Origin: Balneolaceae bacterium
Lineage (GTDB): Bacteria > Bacteroidota > Rhodothermia > Balneolales > Balneolaceae
DNA: 10,992 nucleotides
Reading direction: 5' to 3'
NCBI GenBank assembly: GCA_021767245.1
Contig: JAASTO010000076.1
Location: forward strand, 1-10,992
Below, piece by piece: positions 1 through 8,083 of this stretch. Position numbers and translations under genes: made by a program. Each line of letters starts with the position of its first letter. The stretch's first letter is position 1. The notes under the pieces are model-generated. The model did not search any database. It was given only the letters and a program-made list of their open reading frames with translations, and was not told the origin of the DNA.

Positions 1-87
1 CGGTGTAGAAATAGCGAACATAAAAAAGAATACGACGATCGCAAGAAAACTGCGGATATACTCGATTGGGGTCAGTGAGGTGGCCAT
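1..87 (-). CDS. N-terminal fragment of a membrane protein (partial, runs off the left edge)
   Basis: Read on the minus strand, an ATG at 87 opens a frame of 29 codons that continues past the edge of the window. It begins MATSLTPIEYIRSF, followed by a strongly hydrophobic stretch (about residues 13-26, rich in Ile, Val and Phe), which looks like a first transmembrane helix or signal anchor. The bases just upstream are AT-rich with no Shine-Dalgarno sequence, as at most starts in this window. The gene is divergent from the hydrolase gene at 189, with about 100 bp between them. Too little is visible to name a family. The start could also be chance, but the hydrophobic N-terminus and divergent layout favour a real gene. 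Confidence 0.5.
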   Translation of the reverse strand, partial: MATSLTPIEYIRSFLAIVVFFFMFAISTP

Positions 88-188
88 ACAAAGTAATATA
101 ATTGAATTTTGGCTGAATATAGTGGATGCAAGGCACCTCTGAAAATGCATGATGGTATGAGTGACAAAAACTCAATAGATTAGCACCG

Positions 189-1166
189 ATGGCAAAAACA
201 GATCTTTTTACAACCAATGGCTTTGAACCCTTTAAACCGGTATGGTGGGCAAGGAATACCCATATCCATACCATTGTAGCCTCGCAATTCACGAAGGTTC
301 AGAAACCACCTCACGAACGGATAGAGATCCCCACTCCGGATGAAGATTTTTTAGAGATCGATGTCTGCGAAGTGAGCTCAGATCAACCTGTGGTGGCTTT
401 GTTTCATGGATTGGAGGGCTCTACAGACCGGCATTACATCGCGAATTTGATGGATGTATTGAAAGATGCCGGGTTCAGTTCTGTAGCTCTTAACTTCAGA
501 GGATGCGGCAGCCGTCTCAATGATCAGCCTCGGTTTTATCACTCAGGGGCTACCGATGACTATCGTACTTTTTTTGAATGGATCCGTCAGCGGTTCCCCA
601 AAAAAGAGATCTACGCCGTGGGGTATTCCCTTGGGGCCAATGCCCTGGTAAAATATCTGGGAGAGGAAGGCAGTGGCAGCCTGGTGAAAAGAGCCGTGGC
701 TGTATCTCCTCCCTACGACCTGAAAGAAGGATCGTTGAGGATGCAGAAGGGCATCAACAAGCTGTATGAAAAACAATTTTTGATCACCCTCACCGAAAAA
801 CTTGAGCAGAAAAGGCAGGTATTTCCGGATATGCCGGTATTTGAAGGAGATACGATTTATACCTTTGATGATCAGGTGACGGCGGCACTGCATGGCTTTT
901 CGGGGGCTGAGGATTATTACTATAAATGCTCCAGCCGTCACTTTTATGGCGAGGTTAGAACAGACCTGCTGATCATTCACAGTCAGCAAGATACCCTTTG
1001 CCCCATCGAGTTTGCACCTCAAAAAACACTGAGTGAAAACCGGGCCATTCAAACCCTGTTTACAGAAGAAGGTGGCCATGTAGGCTTTCTGAGTTCACCT
1101 TCAGGATGGTTGTACCGGGTTATCCTGAATTGGTTTGGTTTGGCTAAAAATGATGCCCCACACTGA
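189..1166 (+). CDS. YheT-family alpha/beta-fold hydrolase
   Basis: This 325-residue protein has the hallmarks of the YheT/ABHD1-like hydrolase family. Near the N-terminus is WWARNTHIHTI (residues 19-29), the family's 'NPHLQTI'-like entry motif. HGLEGS (73-78) is the oxyanion-side loop. NFRGCGSR and YHSGATDD (102-124) follow, then the nucleophile elbow GYSLGAN with Ser147. The likely acid is Asp268 (QQDTLCP) and the catalytic His is His297 (GGHVGF), so the triad is complete. The length is normal for the family. There is no signal peptide, so it should be cytoplasmic. Family members are predicted esterases or lipases of unknown natural substrate. ATG 189 is preceded by no clear ribosome site. 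The last 23 bp overlap the convergent patatin gene on the other strand. Confidence 0.9.
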   Translation: MAKTDLFTTNGFEPFKPVWWARNTHIHTIVASQFTKVQKPPHERIEIPTPDEDFLEIDVCEVSSDQPVVALFHGLEGSTDRHYIANLMDVLKDAGFSSVALNFRGCGSRLNDQPRFYHSGATDDYRTFFEWIRQRFPKKEIYAVGYSLGANALVKYLGEEGSGSLVKRAVAVSPPYDLKEGSLRMQKGINKLYEKQFLITLTEKLEQKRQVFPDMPVFEGDTIYTFDDQVTAALHGFSGAEDYYYKCSSRHFYGEVRTDLLIIHSQQDTLCPIEFAPQKTLSENRAIQTLFTEEGGHVGFLSSPSGWLYRVILNWFGLAKNDAPH

Positions 1167-3369
1167 TCTTCATGGAAAATGGGCCGTTGGCGTCTTTGGC
1201 CATGAGGGTAAGCTCGATCGGCCCTATCAGAGTGATAAGGCCACCCGTTAGGCCGATGCCGTGTTCAAAATCGGTGATAGGCAGATCCCATGTCCAGGTA
1301 TCCTGAACCATAGCGGCATTCCATCGGGCCTGAAGGAATCCATTATTTCGAAACTGATACTGCAAGCCGGCTTCCATCAGCTTCAGGTTATCACCCCGCA
1401 ACTGATGGGGCTGATAACCGAGGAGTGGAAACTGATGGATCGGTCGTACAAAATTAGGGATGGCACCGCCGCTGTAAAATTTGTAATGCAGGGGCAATTC
1501 CTCGTCGAGTGCAAAAGTGCCACCGGCTGTCAGACGACTCAAAAAAGAAAAACGCTCATGTAGCGGAAGGCGGAATTCCCAGCTGAAATTATGCTGAATG
1601 AAGTTGATGCCACTTCCCCAAAGTTCATTGGAAAATTCGGTATGTACCGTAAGGCGGTTTCCGGATGAAGGAAAATAAGAGCGGTTGAATGAATTAAGCT
1701 GAAGGGTGCCGTTAGCTGTCAATATTCGGTCCACATTATTAAGAAGCAGGGTTTCGCCGATGGCTTGATCGATATTATAGAACTCCGCTTTGGCTCCGGC
1801 CAAGAAGGAGGCATTGCGGAATGCCCTGATCCAGGTTTTGGCATGGAATGATAGTGATTCCACATTCACTGATGAAGAAATGGAATTATTTTCGAATATA
1901 TCGATAGGGATCCTGAAGCCATCGAGTTTAAAATTAACTCCAGATTCAGGGTAGAGGGTGTATGGGAATGCGTAATTGGCTGTGAGCTCCAGCTGCTCTC
2001 CTAATCGGAGTTCTGTGATCAGGGCATCTCCGTCGCTGACGATCCTGTTGAACATCCCGCTGAATAAAAGGGATGCTCGATAGCGACTGTCATACCGGGC
2101 TCCAAGGCCAATGGAATTTTGTTGAGCGGCTGAAATGTCTATGTTAAGAATAGACCCTTCCGAGTCAGGGTCCGGCAGAATACGATAATTGAGATCGCCG
2201 ATATGTCCTGAAGAATACATGAGTTCCATTTCCTTCGAGATCCTGTCTATGGATAAGATCTGCCCTTCCTGAATGGTGAGTGAACTACGCAGGCTGTTTC
2301 TAAGATATTCATCGGCCCCTGATATCCTGATCTGACTGATCGAGACCTGATCGGGTTTTTCAGAGTATGTTCTGTGGGGATTGCCTTTTTGTTTCTTTTG
2401 TAACTCCCGAAGCTGAGGTAAAACTTTTCTTGCGGCTTCCTCTCCAAGTTTGATAAGCTCATCGGCTTTATTAAAATCAAAAGTGGAATAATCCCTGATC
2501 TCCGGGCTGATCAACAGATCCGATTCTTCCCTTTGGGTGATATTGGAGCGTTCCCGTAAAAACCCCACCGATTGCGACATGATATCGATAAAAGACCGAA
2601 GGCTGTCAGAAGGGAGGATAGGGTCACCCACGTCAGACGAGATCACAAAATCAGCACCCAGTTTTCGGGCATCAGTGGCGGGAATATTCCGGATCACCCC
2701 GCCATCTATGTAGAGTGAGTCCCCAATGGTCACCGGTTTGAATACGCTGGGAATGGCCGTACTGGCGCGAATGACCTCCGGCAGGTATCCACTGTCGAAC
2801 ATCACCCCTTCACCCGTTTCGAGATTGGTAACCACAGCGGCATAGGGGATGGGCAATTCCCTGAAGTTATTGACATCATGATAGGCAAGGGTGAGCTCAT
2901 TGAGAAGCAGAGAGATCTTTTGGCCTTCAATGAGGCCCCGCGGCAGACTAACGGACCCATCCTGATAGGGAACGGATAAGATCAACCGCTCACTTGACTG
3001 ATCCTGAAAAATGGCCTGATATTTACGGGGACGCGTTTCGTTGAAAAGTTCATTCCAGTCGGTATAAAGAGCGATATCTTCGAGCTCGGCAGTTGTATAA
3101 CCTATGGCATAGAGTCCGCCAACCACAGCACCCATGCTGGTACCCGTGATCACATCCACTTTAATACCGGCTTCCTCAAGTACCTTCAATACGCCGATGT
3201 GGGCAAATCCCTTTGCTCCGCCACCGCTTAGCGCCAGGCCAATCTTAAGCCCCTGTTCCTCCCTCTCATGTGTGGCAGCAACATCATCCTGTGCCCAGAC
3301 TGAGGGAGAGCCTGGCATGATCCCAAATAAAAGCAGGAAAAATAATGTAAAGCTAAGCGTAATCCTCAT
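1144..3369 (-). CDS. Patatin-like phospholipase fused to POTRA and BamA/Omp85-like outer-membrane barrel
   Basis: The 741-residue product starts with a signal peptide (hydrophobic residues 5-18, cleavage near VWA-Q, 25-27). The patatin domain spans about 42-330. It has the glycine-rich oxyanion hole SGGGAKG (48-54), the nucleophile Ser78 in GTSMG, and the catalytic Asp222 in DGG, so the Ser-Asp dyad is intact. Residues about 340-405 look like one POTRA repeat. The rest (about 410-741) alternates in beta-strand fashion and ends in the aromatic Phe expected of an outer-membrane barrel (SVGHHF). This is the architecture of the PlpD-like (type Vd-like) patatins and of Bacteroidota 'patatin-like phospholipase family' barrels. 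The role, inferred from the family, is lipid acyl hydrolysis at the outer membrane. The DUF481-like barrel gene lies 89 bp upstream on the same strand, so the two may be co-transcribed. Confidence 0.92.
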   Translation of the reverse strand: MRITLSFTLFFLLLFGIMPGSPSVWAQDDVAATHEREEQGLKIGLALSGGGAKGFAHIGVLKVLEEAGIKVDVITGTSMGAVVGGLYAIGYTTAELEDIALYTDWNELFNETRPRKYQAIFQDQSSERLILSVPYQDGSVSLPRGLIEGQKISLLLNELTLAYHDVNNFRELPIPYAAVVTNLETGEGVMFDSGYLPEVIRASTAIPSVFKPVTIGDSLYIDGGVIRNIPATDARKLGADFVISSDVGDPILPSDSLRSFIDIMSQSVGFLRERSNITQREESDLLISPEIRDYSTFDFNKADELIKLGEEAARKVLPQLRELQKKQKGNPHRTYSEKPDQVSISQIRISGADEYLRNSLRSSLTIQEGQILSIDRISKEMELMYSSGHIGDLNYRILPDPDSEGSILNIDISAAQQNSIGLGARYDSRYRASLLFSGMFNRIVSDGDALITELRLGEQLELTANYAFPYTLYPESGVNFKLDGFRIPIDIFENNSISSSVNVESLSFHAKTWIRAFRNASFLAGAKAEFYNIDQAIGETLLLNNVDRILTANGTLQLNSFNRSYFPSSGNRLTVHTEFSNELWGSGINFIQHNFSWEFRLPLHERFSFLSRLTAGGTFALDEELPLHYKFYSGGAIPNFVRPIHQFPLLGYQPHQLRGDNLKLMEAGLQYQFRNNGFLQARWNAAMVQDTWTWDLPITDFEHGIGLTGGLITLIGPIELTLMAKDANGPFSMKISVGHHF

Positions 3370-3458
3370 AATGTATTAAGGTGATTCTGAACAAACGGTA
3401 TAGGTTAATTGGTGATGAAAACAGGATTTAAATGTAATGGTTTTAGGAACATCATGTG

Positions 3459-4232
3459 TTACAAACGGATAACGAAACCATTACTTAATTCGTAAGTGAG
3501 GTTTGGGATGTCGATGATCGGTTCGGCATCATAAGAAGCCACAAAGCTGATGGAAACCGCCACGCGTTTACTCAGGTCCATTTCCAGTTCCGATTCAAGT
3601 ATGGATCGTCCCTTCAGGTATCGGTCGGGCCGTGCCTGATAATAACCCACCAGCTTGAATCTGGCTGTTTCACTGAGCCTGCCCCGCAAGGAGATATTAC
3701 TTGTGCTTTTCAGGAATTCATTTTCGATGGAGGCCTCTTCGTTCAGCTGCCATTCCTCAAATTCTGCCATCAATGCGGTAGAGATACTCGCCTGCCATTT
3801 ATCAGATCGATAAAAGCGGTATTTGATGCCGGCTCCCCCTAACGCACGGTTGTTCAGCCCAAGATTGTTATTGTATTGATACTGAAGGAACAGCTCGGGG
3901 GATAATGCCCTCAATCTCCGCAAGGTCGATCGCAAATGAACATACCCACTGCTGATGACCGAGTTTCCATCGAGGTTCACGAACTTGATCTTATTAAGCA
4001 GCATATAGGCGTGCTGATCAGAAAAATAAGACAGGTTGGATTCGTTGGTGAATTCAAACACGTTCTCATTATAATGATTAAGGGACAAGTCGAATTCAAG
4101 CTCTCCATACCACCCGGTGGAATCACCATTGGTGCGAACACTTTCGACATTTAAAAGTTGGGCTTTTAGAGCGGGGCTCAGAATTAGGATCAATACACTC
4201 AGCAGGCAGATAGTTCTCAGCATTAGATTCAT
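3459..4232 (-). CDS. DUF481-like outer-membrane beta-barrel protein
   Basis: This 257-residue protein has a clear signal peptide: MNLMLR, then a Leu/Ile-rich core, with probable cleavage after ALKA at residue 24. The mature part is a run of alternating amphipathic beta-strands with many aromatic and Asn/Arg residues. It contains a central FLQYQYNNN...LNNRALGGAGIKYRF block (about residues 115-140), which resembles the DUF481 family (YdiY-type 'salt-induced outer membrane protein'). The C-terminus ends ...GFVIRL and not in Phe, so the final barrel strand is not of the canonical form. No enzyme motif is visible. It lies upstream of the patatin-barrel gene on the same strand and is divergent from ypdA. 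Assignment to an outer-membrane barrel is firm. The DUF481 name comes from memory of the family and needs a profile search. Confidence 0.75.
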   Translation of the reverse strand: MNLMLRTICLLSVLILILSPALKAQLLNVESVRTNGDSTGWYGELEFDLSLNHYNENVFEFTNESNLSYFSDQHAYMLLNKIKFVNLDGNSVISSGYVHLRSTLRRLRALSPELFLQYQYNNNLGLNNRALGGAGIKYRFYRSDKWQASISTALMAEFEEWQLNEEASIENEFLKSTSNISLRGRLSETARFKLVGYYQARPDRYLKGRSILESELEMDLSKRVAVSISFVASYDAEPIIDIPNLTYELSNGFVIRL

Positions 4233-4394
4233 TTCAAATAGTTAAAGGAGTTATAAATTGGAAACGTGGACATCCTACCATATCACAATCGGTCGCGAAT
4301 AGTTCCGGGCTTTGATTGTCCAAACACTCAAACGATTCGTATCTTACCCCTGTTGTTAGAGATCACACACTCAAATATAAAACAAGCAAAGTAA
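4233..4394. promoter_or_regulatory. Divergent intergenic region between the DUF481-like gene and ypdA
   Basis: These 162 bp must hold the promoters of both flanking genes. On the plus strand TATCTTAC (4340-4347) is a partial match to the Bacteroidota -7 box TAnnTTTG, with a TTG at 4316-4318 about 21 bp upstream, which is the right spacing for a -33 element. The match is weak (two of six fixed positions differ). No convincing box was seen for the minus-strand gene. An in-frame TAA directly before ATG 4395 fixes the ypdA start. Confidence 0.3.
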
Positions 4395-5348
4395 ATGGTC
4401 ATTATCATTGGAGCAGGTCCCATTGGGCTTGCCACAGGAATCGCACTAAAAGAACGCAATATTCCATTCAAGATCATTGAGAGAGGGTGTTTGGTGAATT
4501 CCATTTTCCATTATCCCACCAATATGACCTTCTTTTCAACTTCCGATAAACTTGAGATCGGTAACATCCCTTTTATTTCACATGGCTCTAAGCCGACCCG
4601 GGCAGAAGCGCTGGAATACTATCGTCGTGTGGCCGAGCATTACGAACTGCCGGTGAATCTGTACGAAACGGTAGAACGTATGGAAGGGGAAGATGGCAAC
4701 TTCACTGTATCAACAGATAAGGATACTTATAAGGCCGACAAGGTGATCGTGGCCTCGGGATTTTACGGTAAGCCGAATATGATGAATGTGCCGGGTGAGG
4801 AGCTCCCCAAAGTGAAGCACTATTATGATGAGCCGCATCCCTATGCGTGGCAAAAGGTACTGGTGGTAGGCGGTGGTAACTCAGCCGTGGATGCCGCATT
4901 GGAATGCTGGAGAGGCGGAGCCGAGGTAAGTATGCTGCTGAAGTATGATACCATCAAGCCGACGGTGAAATATTGGGTGAAGCCGGATATCGAGAACCGG
5001 ATCAAGAATAAAGAGATCCCTGCGTATTTCAACTCGGAAGTGAAGGAGATCCGTGAGAAGGAAGTGGTGCTGAATACTCCCGATGGGGAGGTTACCCTGG
5101 AAAATGATTTTGTACTTGCTATGACAGGCTATCACCCCAATTATGACCTGATGGAGAGCCTGGGTATTGAGCTTACTGATGATGAAAAATGTATGCCGGT
5201 GTATGATGAGAACAGTCTCGAGACCAAACGAAAGGGTGTGTATGTGGCCGGTGTGGTATGCGGAGGTATGGACACCAGCAGCCTGTTCATCGAAAACTCT
5301 CGGATCCACGCGGAGCAAATAGCCAACCATGTAGAGAAGAGCTTGTAG
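4395..5348 (+). CDS. ypdA: YpdA-family putative bacillithiol disulfide reductase (FAD/NAD(P)-dependent)
   Basis: The 317-residue protein is a two-dinucleotide-fold flavoprotein. It has an N-terminal FAD Rossmann motif GAGPIG (6-11), the family signature YPTNMTFFSTSDKLEIG (40-56), a second NAD(P)H motif GGGNSAVDAA (159-168), and the C-terminal FAD-contact motif with AGVVCGGMDT and FIENSRIH (285-305). These blocks match Firmicutes YpdA (Bdr), which reduces oxidised bacillithiol using NADPH. Length is close to the usual 320-330. One residue stands out: the Cys in GGGPCG of S. aureus YpdA (Cys14, as I recall it) is Ile10 here. The remaining Cys are 32, 171, 266 and 289. The protein is likely cytoplasmic. 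An in-frame TAA immediately upstream makes ATG 4395 the only possible start of this frame. It is monocistronic, followed by a repeat-filled gap. Confidence 0.87.
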   Translation: MVIIIGAGPIGLATGIALKERNIPFKIIERGCLVNSIFHYPTNMTFFSTSDKLEIGNIPFISHGSKPTRAEALEYYRRVAEHYELPVNLYETVERMEGEDGNFTVSTDKDTYKADKVIVASGFYGKPNMMNVPGEELPKVKHYYDEPHPYAWQKVLVVGGGNSAVDAALECWRGGAEVSMLLKYDTIKPTVKYWVKPDIENRIKNKEIPAYFNSEVKEIREKEVVLNTPDGEVTLENDFVLAMTGYHPNYDLMESLGIELTDDEKCMPVYDENSLETKRKGVYVAGVVCGGMDTSSLFIENSRIHAEQIANHVEKSL

Positions 5349-5396
5349 GTGGCCACCGGGTGTTTGGGTTAGTGTCCGATGGATTCACAATCGAGT

Positions 5397-5948
5397 GCAT
5401 CGTTTGTGAATCGCGGATTCAGGGGATTTTTGGATTTCGCAGATGTCCGATCTTCCACTGCCACCTCCACCGGCGGGGATCTAATAGCTTGATAATGCAC
5501 CACCATTCAACTTAGCACTAGCGCAGGCGTCTCGCCTGTGCGGTGGTAGAATAGGCTCGTGACTGGCTCGTTCCCAACCTCCCGGTTGGGAATGCGTGGC
5601 AGGACCCTACCTCAGCCGGTAGGCAGGCTCCCGGTCCGCGTGAGTGGGTAATACCTCGATGTTTTCACAACCGAGTGTGTTGCCCAACCTCCGAATAACT
5701 TTCTGGACCTTATTCCTTGCCGGGCGGAGGTTCTTTGGTATTCTTTCTAACCCCGGGATAAATCCCGGGGCTAATGATGTCATCCCGTTGGGATGAGGAG
5801 ATCCACAGTTCTAGTTTCAACCCGTCTGCCCACAAGGCAAGCACAGAGCCTGTGGATTCAGTCGTAAATACCGGTCTCAGGTTTCCGGGTAACTTGAAAA
5901 TCGATCCTTCGGTCCATCGCAAATCGGTGAATCGGTCATTCAATCAAT
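5397..5948 (+). repeat. Composite palindromic repeat, copy A
   Basis: This stretch in the convergent gap between ypdA and the M61 gene is a mosaic of hairpins in the same order as copies B and C. In order they are TGAATC-GCG-GATTCA (5407-5421), a GGCGGGGATCTAATAGCTTGAT block whose left arm is lost (about 5472), GCGCAGGCG-TCT-CGCCTGTGC (5521-5541), CGTTCCCAACC-TCCC-GGTTGGGAATG (5569-5594), GGACC...GGTCC with a nested insert (5602-5637), AACCTCCG...CGGAGGTT (5686-5732), CCCCGGGAT-AA-ATCCCGGGG (5751-5770) and CATCCC-GTT-GGGATG (5781-5795). The tail (about 5897-5948, around TCGGTGAATCGGTCATTCAA) matches copy C. Bases 5797-5896 have no match in B or C. No hairpin is followed by a T-run, so ordinary intrinsic terminators are not evident. 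No gene is supported here. Confidence 0.88.
5606..5629 (+). repeat. Nested mini-palindrome inside the GGACC/GGTCC hairpin of copy A
   Basis: In copies B and C the arms GGACC and GGTCC are separated by about four bases. In copy A about 22 extra bases sit in that loop. They contain CTACC...GGTAG and AGCC...GGCT inverted repeats. A closely similar 23-bp segment lies at 9798-9820 inside a different hairpin of copy C, so this appears to be a small independent insert. Confidence 0.7.
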
Positions 5949-6001
5949 AGCCGCCACTGTCTTCGGTTCAGTCCATAAGTCAGCAATCATCAGTATGTGA
6001 G

Positions 6002-7900
6002 TTACTGAGCGCCTTTTCCAAGCCAGTTGTTTCTGAGCTTGATCTGCTCTTCAGTAGCGTCTTCCATTTCGATGAGTTTCAGGCTCATGGCTTTTGGGGT
6101 GCCTACTTTTCCGGAGACTTCCACTTCCTCTCCATCGCGGATCAGCACCATGCTGAGGTCGGTATCAGGCGTCCATTGAAAACTTGGGGCGATGATCATC
6201 TGTGCATTTTGGATGGTCACTTCCGTGCCATTCACTGACTTGATAATGTCACCCGGTTCAACCCCCAAGTCGATCAGCGTGGTATTAAGGTCGGTGTCCA
6301 TGAAATAAAGCTCTCCAGTGGATTGATTCACGTTAATGAACGGTGTTTGCTGATCACGGAAGAAAATAGTGACCGGCGATTCAACCTGCTCCAGGCTCAA
6401 CCCAACTTTGTTGAAATAAATATTGTAGTCGATCGGGGTGGTGCCGACCACATGGGTGTCAAAAAACTCACCGATCTCAGGGTAGGTCATTTGTGTGATC
6501 TCATCCAGGATCTTATCGTCTTCAAACGGTTTTTCCTCCCCATATTTCTCTGACAGCTGACGCATCAGCGACATCATCGTTCGTTCGCCGTTACTTTTCT
6601 CACGAAGCATGATATCGAGACACATGTTGATAAGGGCTCCTTTTACATACACATTGTAGTAATTGGAGGCATACGGCTCATCGATCACATTCTCGCTCAT
6701 TTCGGTGAAGCTCATGGTATCATCCAGCCCGGCAGCCGTTTGTATCTTGCCCACCATCTTATCGTAAAAAGCAGCCGGTTCCTGAAGGCCTTCATATACC
6801 TGAAAGTGAGAGGCAAAATACTCGGTTAAACCCTCATACATCCACAGGTGTTTTGAGAAAGTCGGGTCGTTGTAATCAAAGTAGTGGACATCCTCGGAGT
6901 GTACATTCAACGGGGTGATAATGTGGAAAAATTCGTGGGCAACCACATCCACCAGTCCCCCATTCAGCATTTGTTGATTGGCCATGTCCGGAAAGACCAT
7001 TACGGTTGAGGTTTGATGCTCGAGGGCACCAAAACCGGTCGCATCCTCTTGCTGGGAAGAAAGATACAGGAAGATGTCATAGCGGTCGGTGGTTTCAAGG
7101 TCACCGATATAGCGACTTTGGGCCTGCATCATATCGTACACCACATCACGATACTGAGCGGCGGTGTGATTTCCGCTTGGGGAATAAATACTCAATACGA
7201 TCTCGATCCCGCCGGCCTCGAAGCGTTCCTGAGTCAGGTTACCGTACATCATCGGGTTGTCGGTGACATCAAAATACCGGTCGGCCTGATAGGTGATCGT
7301 GACTTCTTCACCGGTAGTATCGGCAGCGAGTTGTGGCAGGGCAGAGGAGTAATCCATACCCAATGGGGAGGTGACGGAAAGATCATAATTTTTATCGTCA
7401 CGGCCCTCAAAATAACCCACAAATCCATGCAGGTTCAGCACAAAGACATCCTCAGAAATATTGGTTCCGGCAGGAGAAAAAGGAGTGTCCTTACCGGATT
7501 GTTCGATATCGAAGGTGTCGTTCACGTAATACTCCAGCCGATCGAGCTGTGTGGCGTTGGGGATGGACCAGCTGTTGGTGTCGGTCTTGGTGACCGGCAT
7601 GACCTCGCCATTGTAGTTATAAGCCTTAAGATCTTCTGTGAAACTACCGAAATCGCTGATCTCGTAAGTCCCTTGAACCACGCGTGGCAGGCGGAAGAGA
7701 ACAGTATCTTCAGAAAATAAACCGGGATCCATTTGAACCAGCAGGCGGTCATTATTGATATTGGTCAGGTCGATGGAGGTTTCAATGGCTTTTTGATCGA
7801 AGTGTGCTTCAGGCGCATCGCCAAGCATCTCACCGGTTTTGGGTGAACAAGCGGCAAAGGAGAGGGCTACGATCAGGCTAAGTACGGATAAACGTTTCAT
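6002..7900 (-). CDS. M61-family metallopeptidase lipoprotein with C-terminal PDZ domain
   Basis: The 632-residue product starts with a lipoprotein signal peptide ending in a lipobox-like SFAAC, making Cys18 the probable lipidated residue. No acidic lipoprotein-export signal follows (the sequence is CSPKTGEM), so the final membrane face is uncertain. The M61 (glycyl aminopeptidase-like) catalytic core shows GALEHQTST (291-299), the zinc motif HEFFH (322-326), WMYEGLTEYF (353-362) with Glu356 as the third zinc ligand, and the NYYNVYVKG block (413-421). A PDZ-like domain occupies about 525-605, with the carboxylate-binding-like ...LGVEPGDIIKSVNG stretch at 545-558. Length and domain order fit bacterial M61 peptidases. 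The natural substrate is unknown. The gene stands alone, with repeat copy A beyond its stop and copy B upstream of its start. In 7901-8083 no convincing promoter was seen. Confidence 0.92.
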   Translation of the reverse strand: MKRLSVLSLIVALSFAACSPKTGEMLGDAPEAHFDQKAIETSIDLTNINNDRLLVQMDPGLFSEDTVLFRLPRVVQGTYEISDFGSFTEDLKAYNYNGEVMPVTKTDTNSWSIPNATQLDRLEYYVNDTFDIEQSGKDTPFSPAGTNISEDVFVLNLHGFVGYFEGRDDKNYDLSVTSPLGMDYSSALPQLAADTTGEEVTITYQADRYFDVTDNPMMYGNLTQERFEAGGIEIVLSIYSPSGNHTAAQYRDVVYDMMQAQSRYIGDLETTDRYDIFLYLSSQQEDATGFGALEHQTSTVMVFPDMANQQMLNGGLVDVVAHEFFHIITPLNVHSEDVHYFDYNDPTFSKHLWMYEGLTEYFASHFQVYEGLQEPAAFYDKMVGKIQTAAGLDDTMSFTEMSENVIDEPYASNYYNVYVKGALINMCLDIMLREKSNGERTMMSLMRQLSEKYGEEKPFEDDKILDEITQMTYPEIGEFFDTHVVGTTPIDYNIYFNKVGLSLEQVESPVTIFFRDQQTPFINVNQSTGELYFMDTDLNTTLIDLGVEPGDIIKSVNGTEVTIQNAQMIIAPSFQWTPDTDLSMVLIRDGEEVEVSGKVGTPKAMSLKLIEMEDATEEQIKLRNNWLGKGAQ

Positions 7901-8083
7901 AAATATTGAGAAATAAAATGGTTGTTTTGAAATATTATAGGGACGATGTTTCTTGGTTCTGTTATTCTATTCGGACCATGCCCGGGTCCCAAACTACGAA
8001 GAAATAAGGAAGTAGTTTCGGAATGTTTTAGGGGTGAGTGGTCGGGGATATAGGTCAAAGCGTTTGAGGCGGTTTGGGCAGAT

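Noticed and set aside
5681..5740. attC (integron cassette) site, because GCCCAAC fits the RYYYAAC half and the region is palindromic
   Set aside because: The partner half GTTRRRY is missing (GTTCTTT in A, GTTATTT in C, no GTT in B), no integrase is present, and the repeat sits after genes of both orientations.
5751..5770. Bidirectional terminator (CCCCGGGATAAATCCCGGGG) between ypdA and the M61 gene
   Set aside because: The hairpin is strong, but neither side has a T-run. The same hairpin also occurs in copy B upstream of the toxin-antitoxin pair, where a terminator is not expected by position.
7013..7720. 235-codon plus-strand open frame opposite the M61 gene (also 543-1079 minus, 4881-5330 minus and 10354-10902 minus)
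   Set aside because: These are antisense shadows of well-supported genes with recognisable domains. Their translations show no family features.
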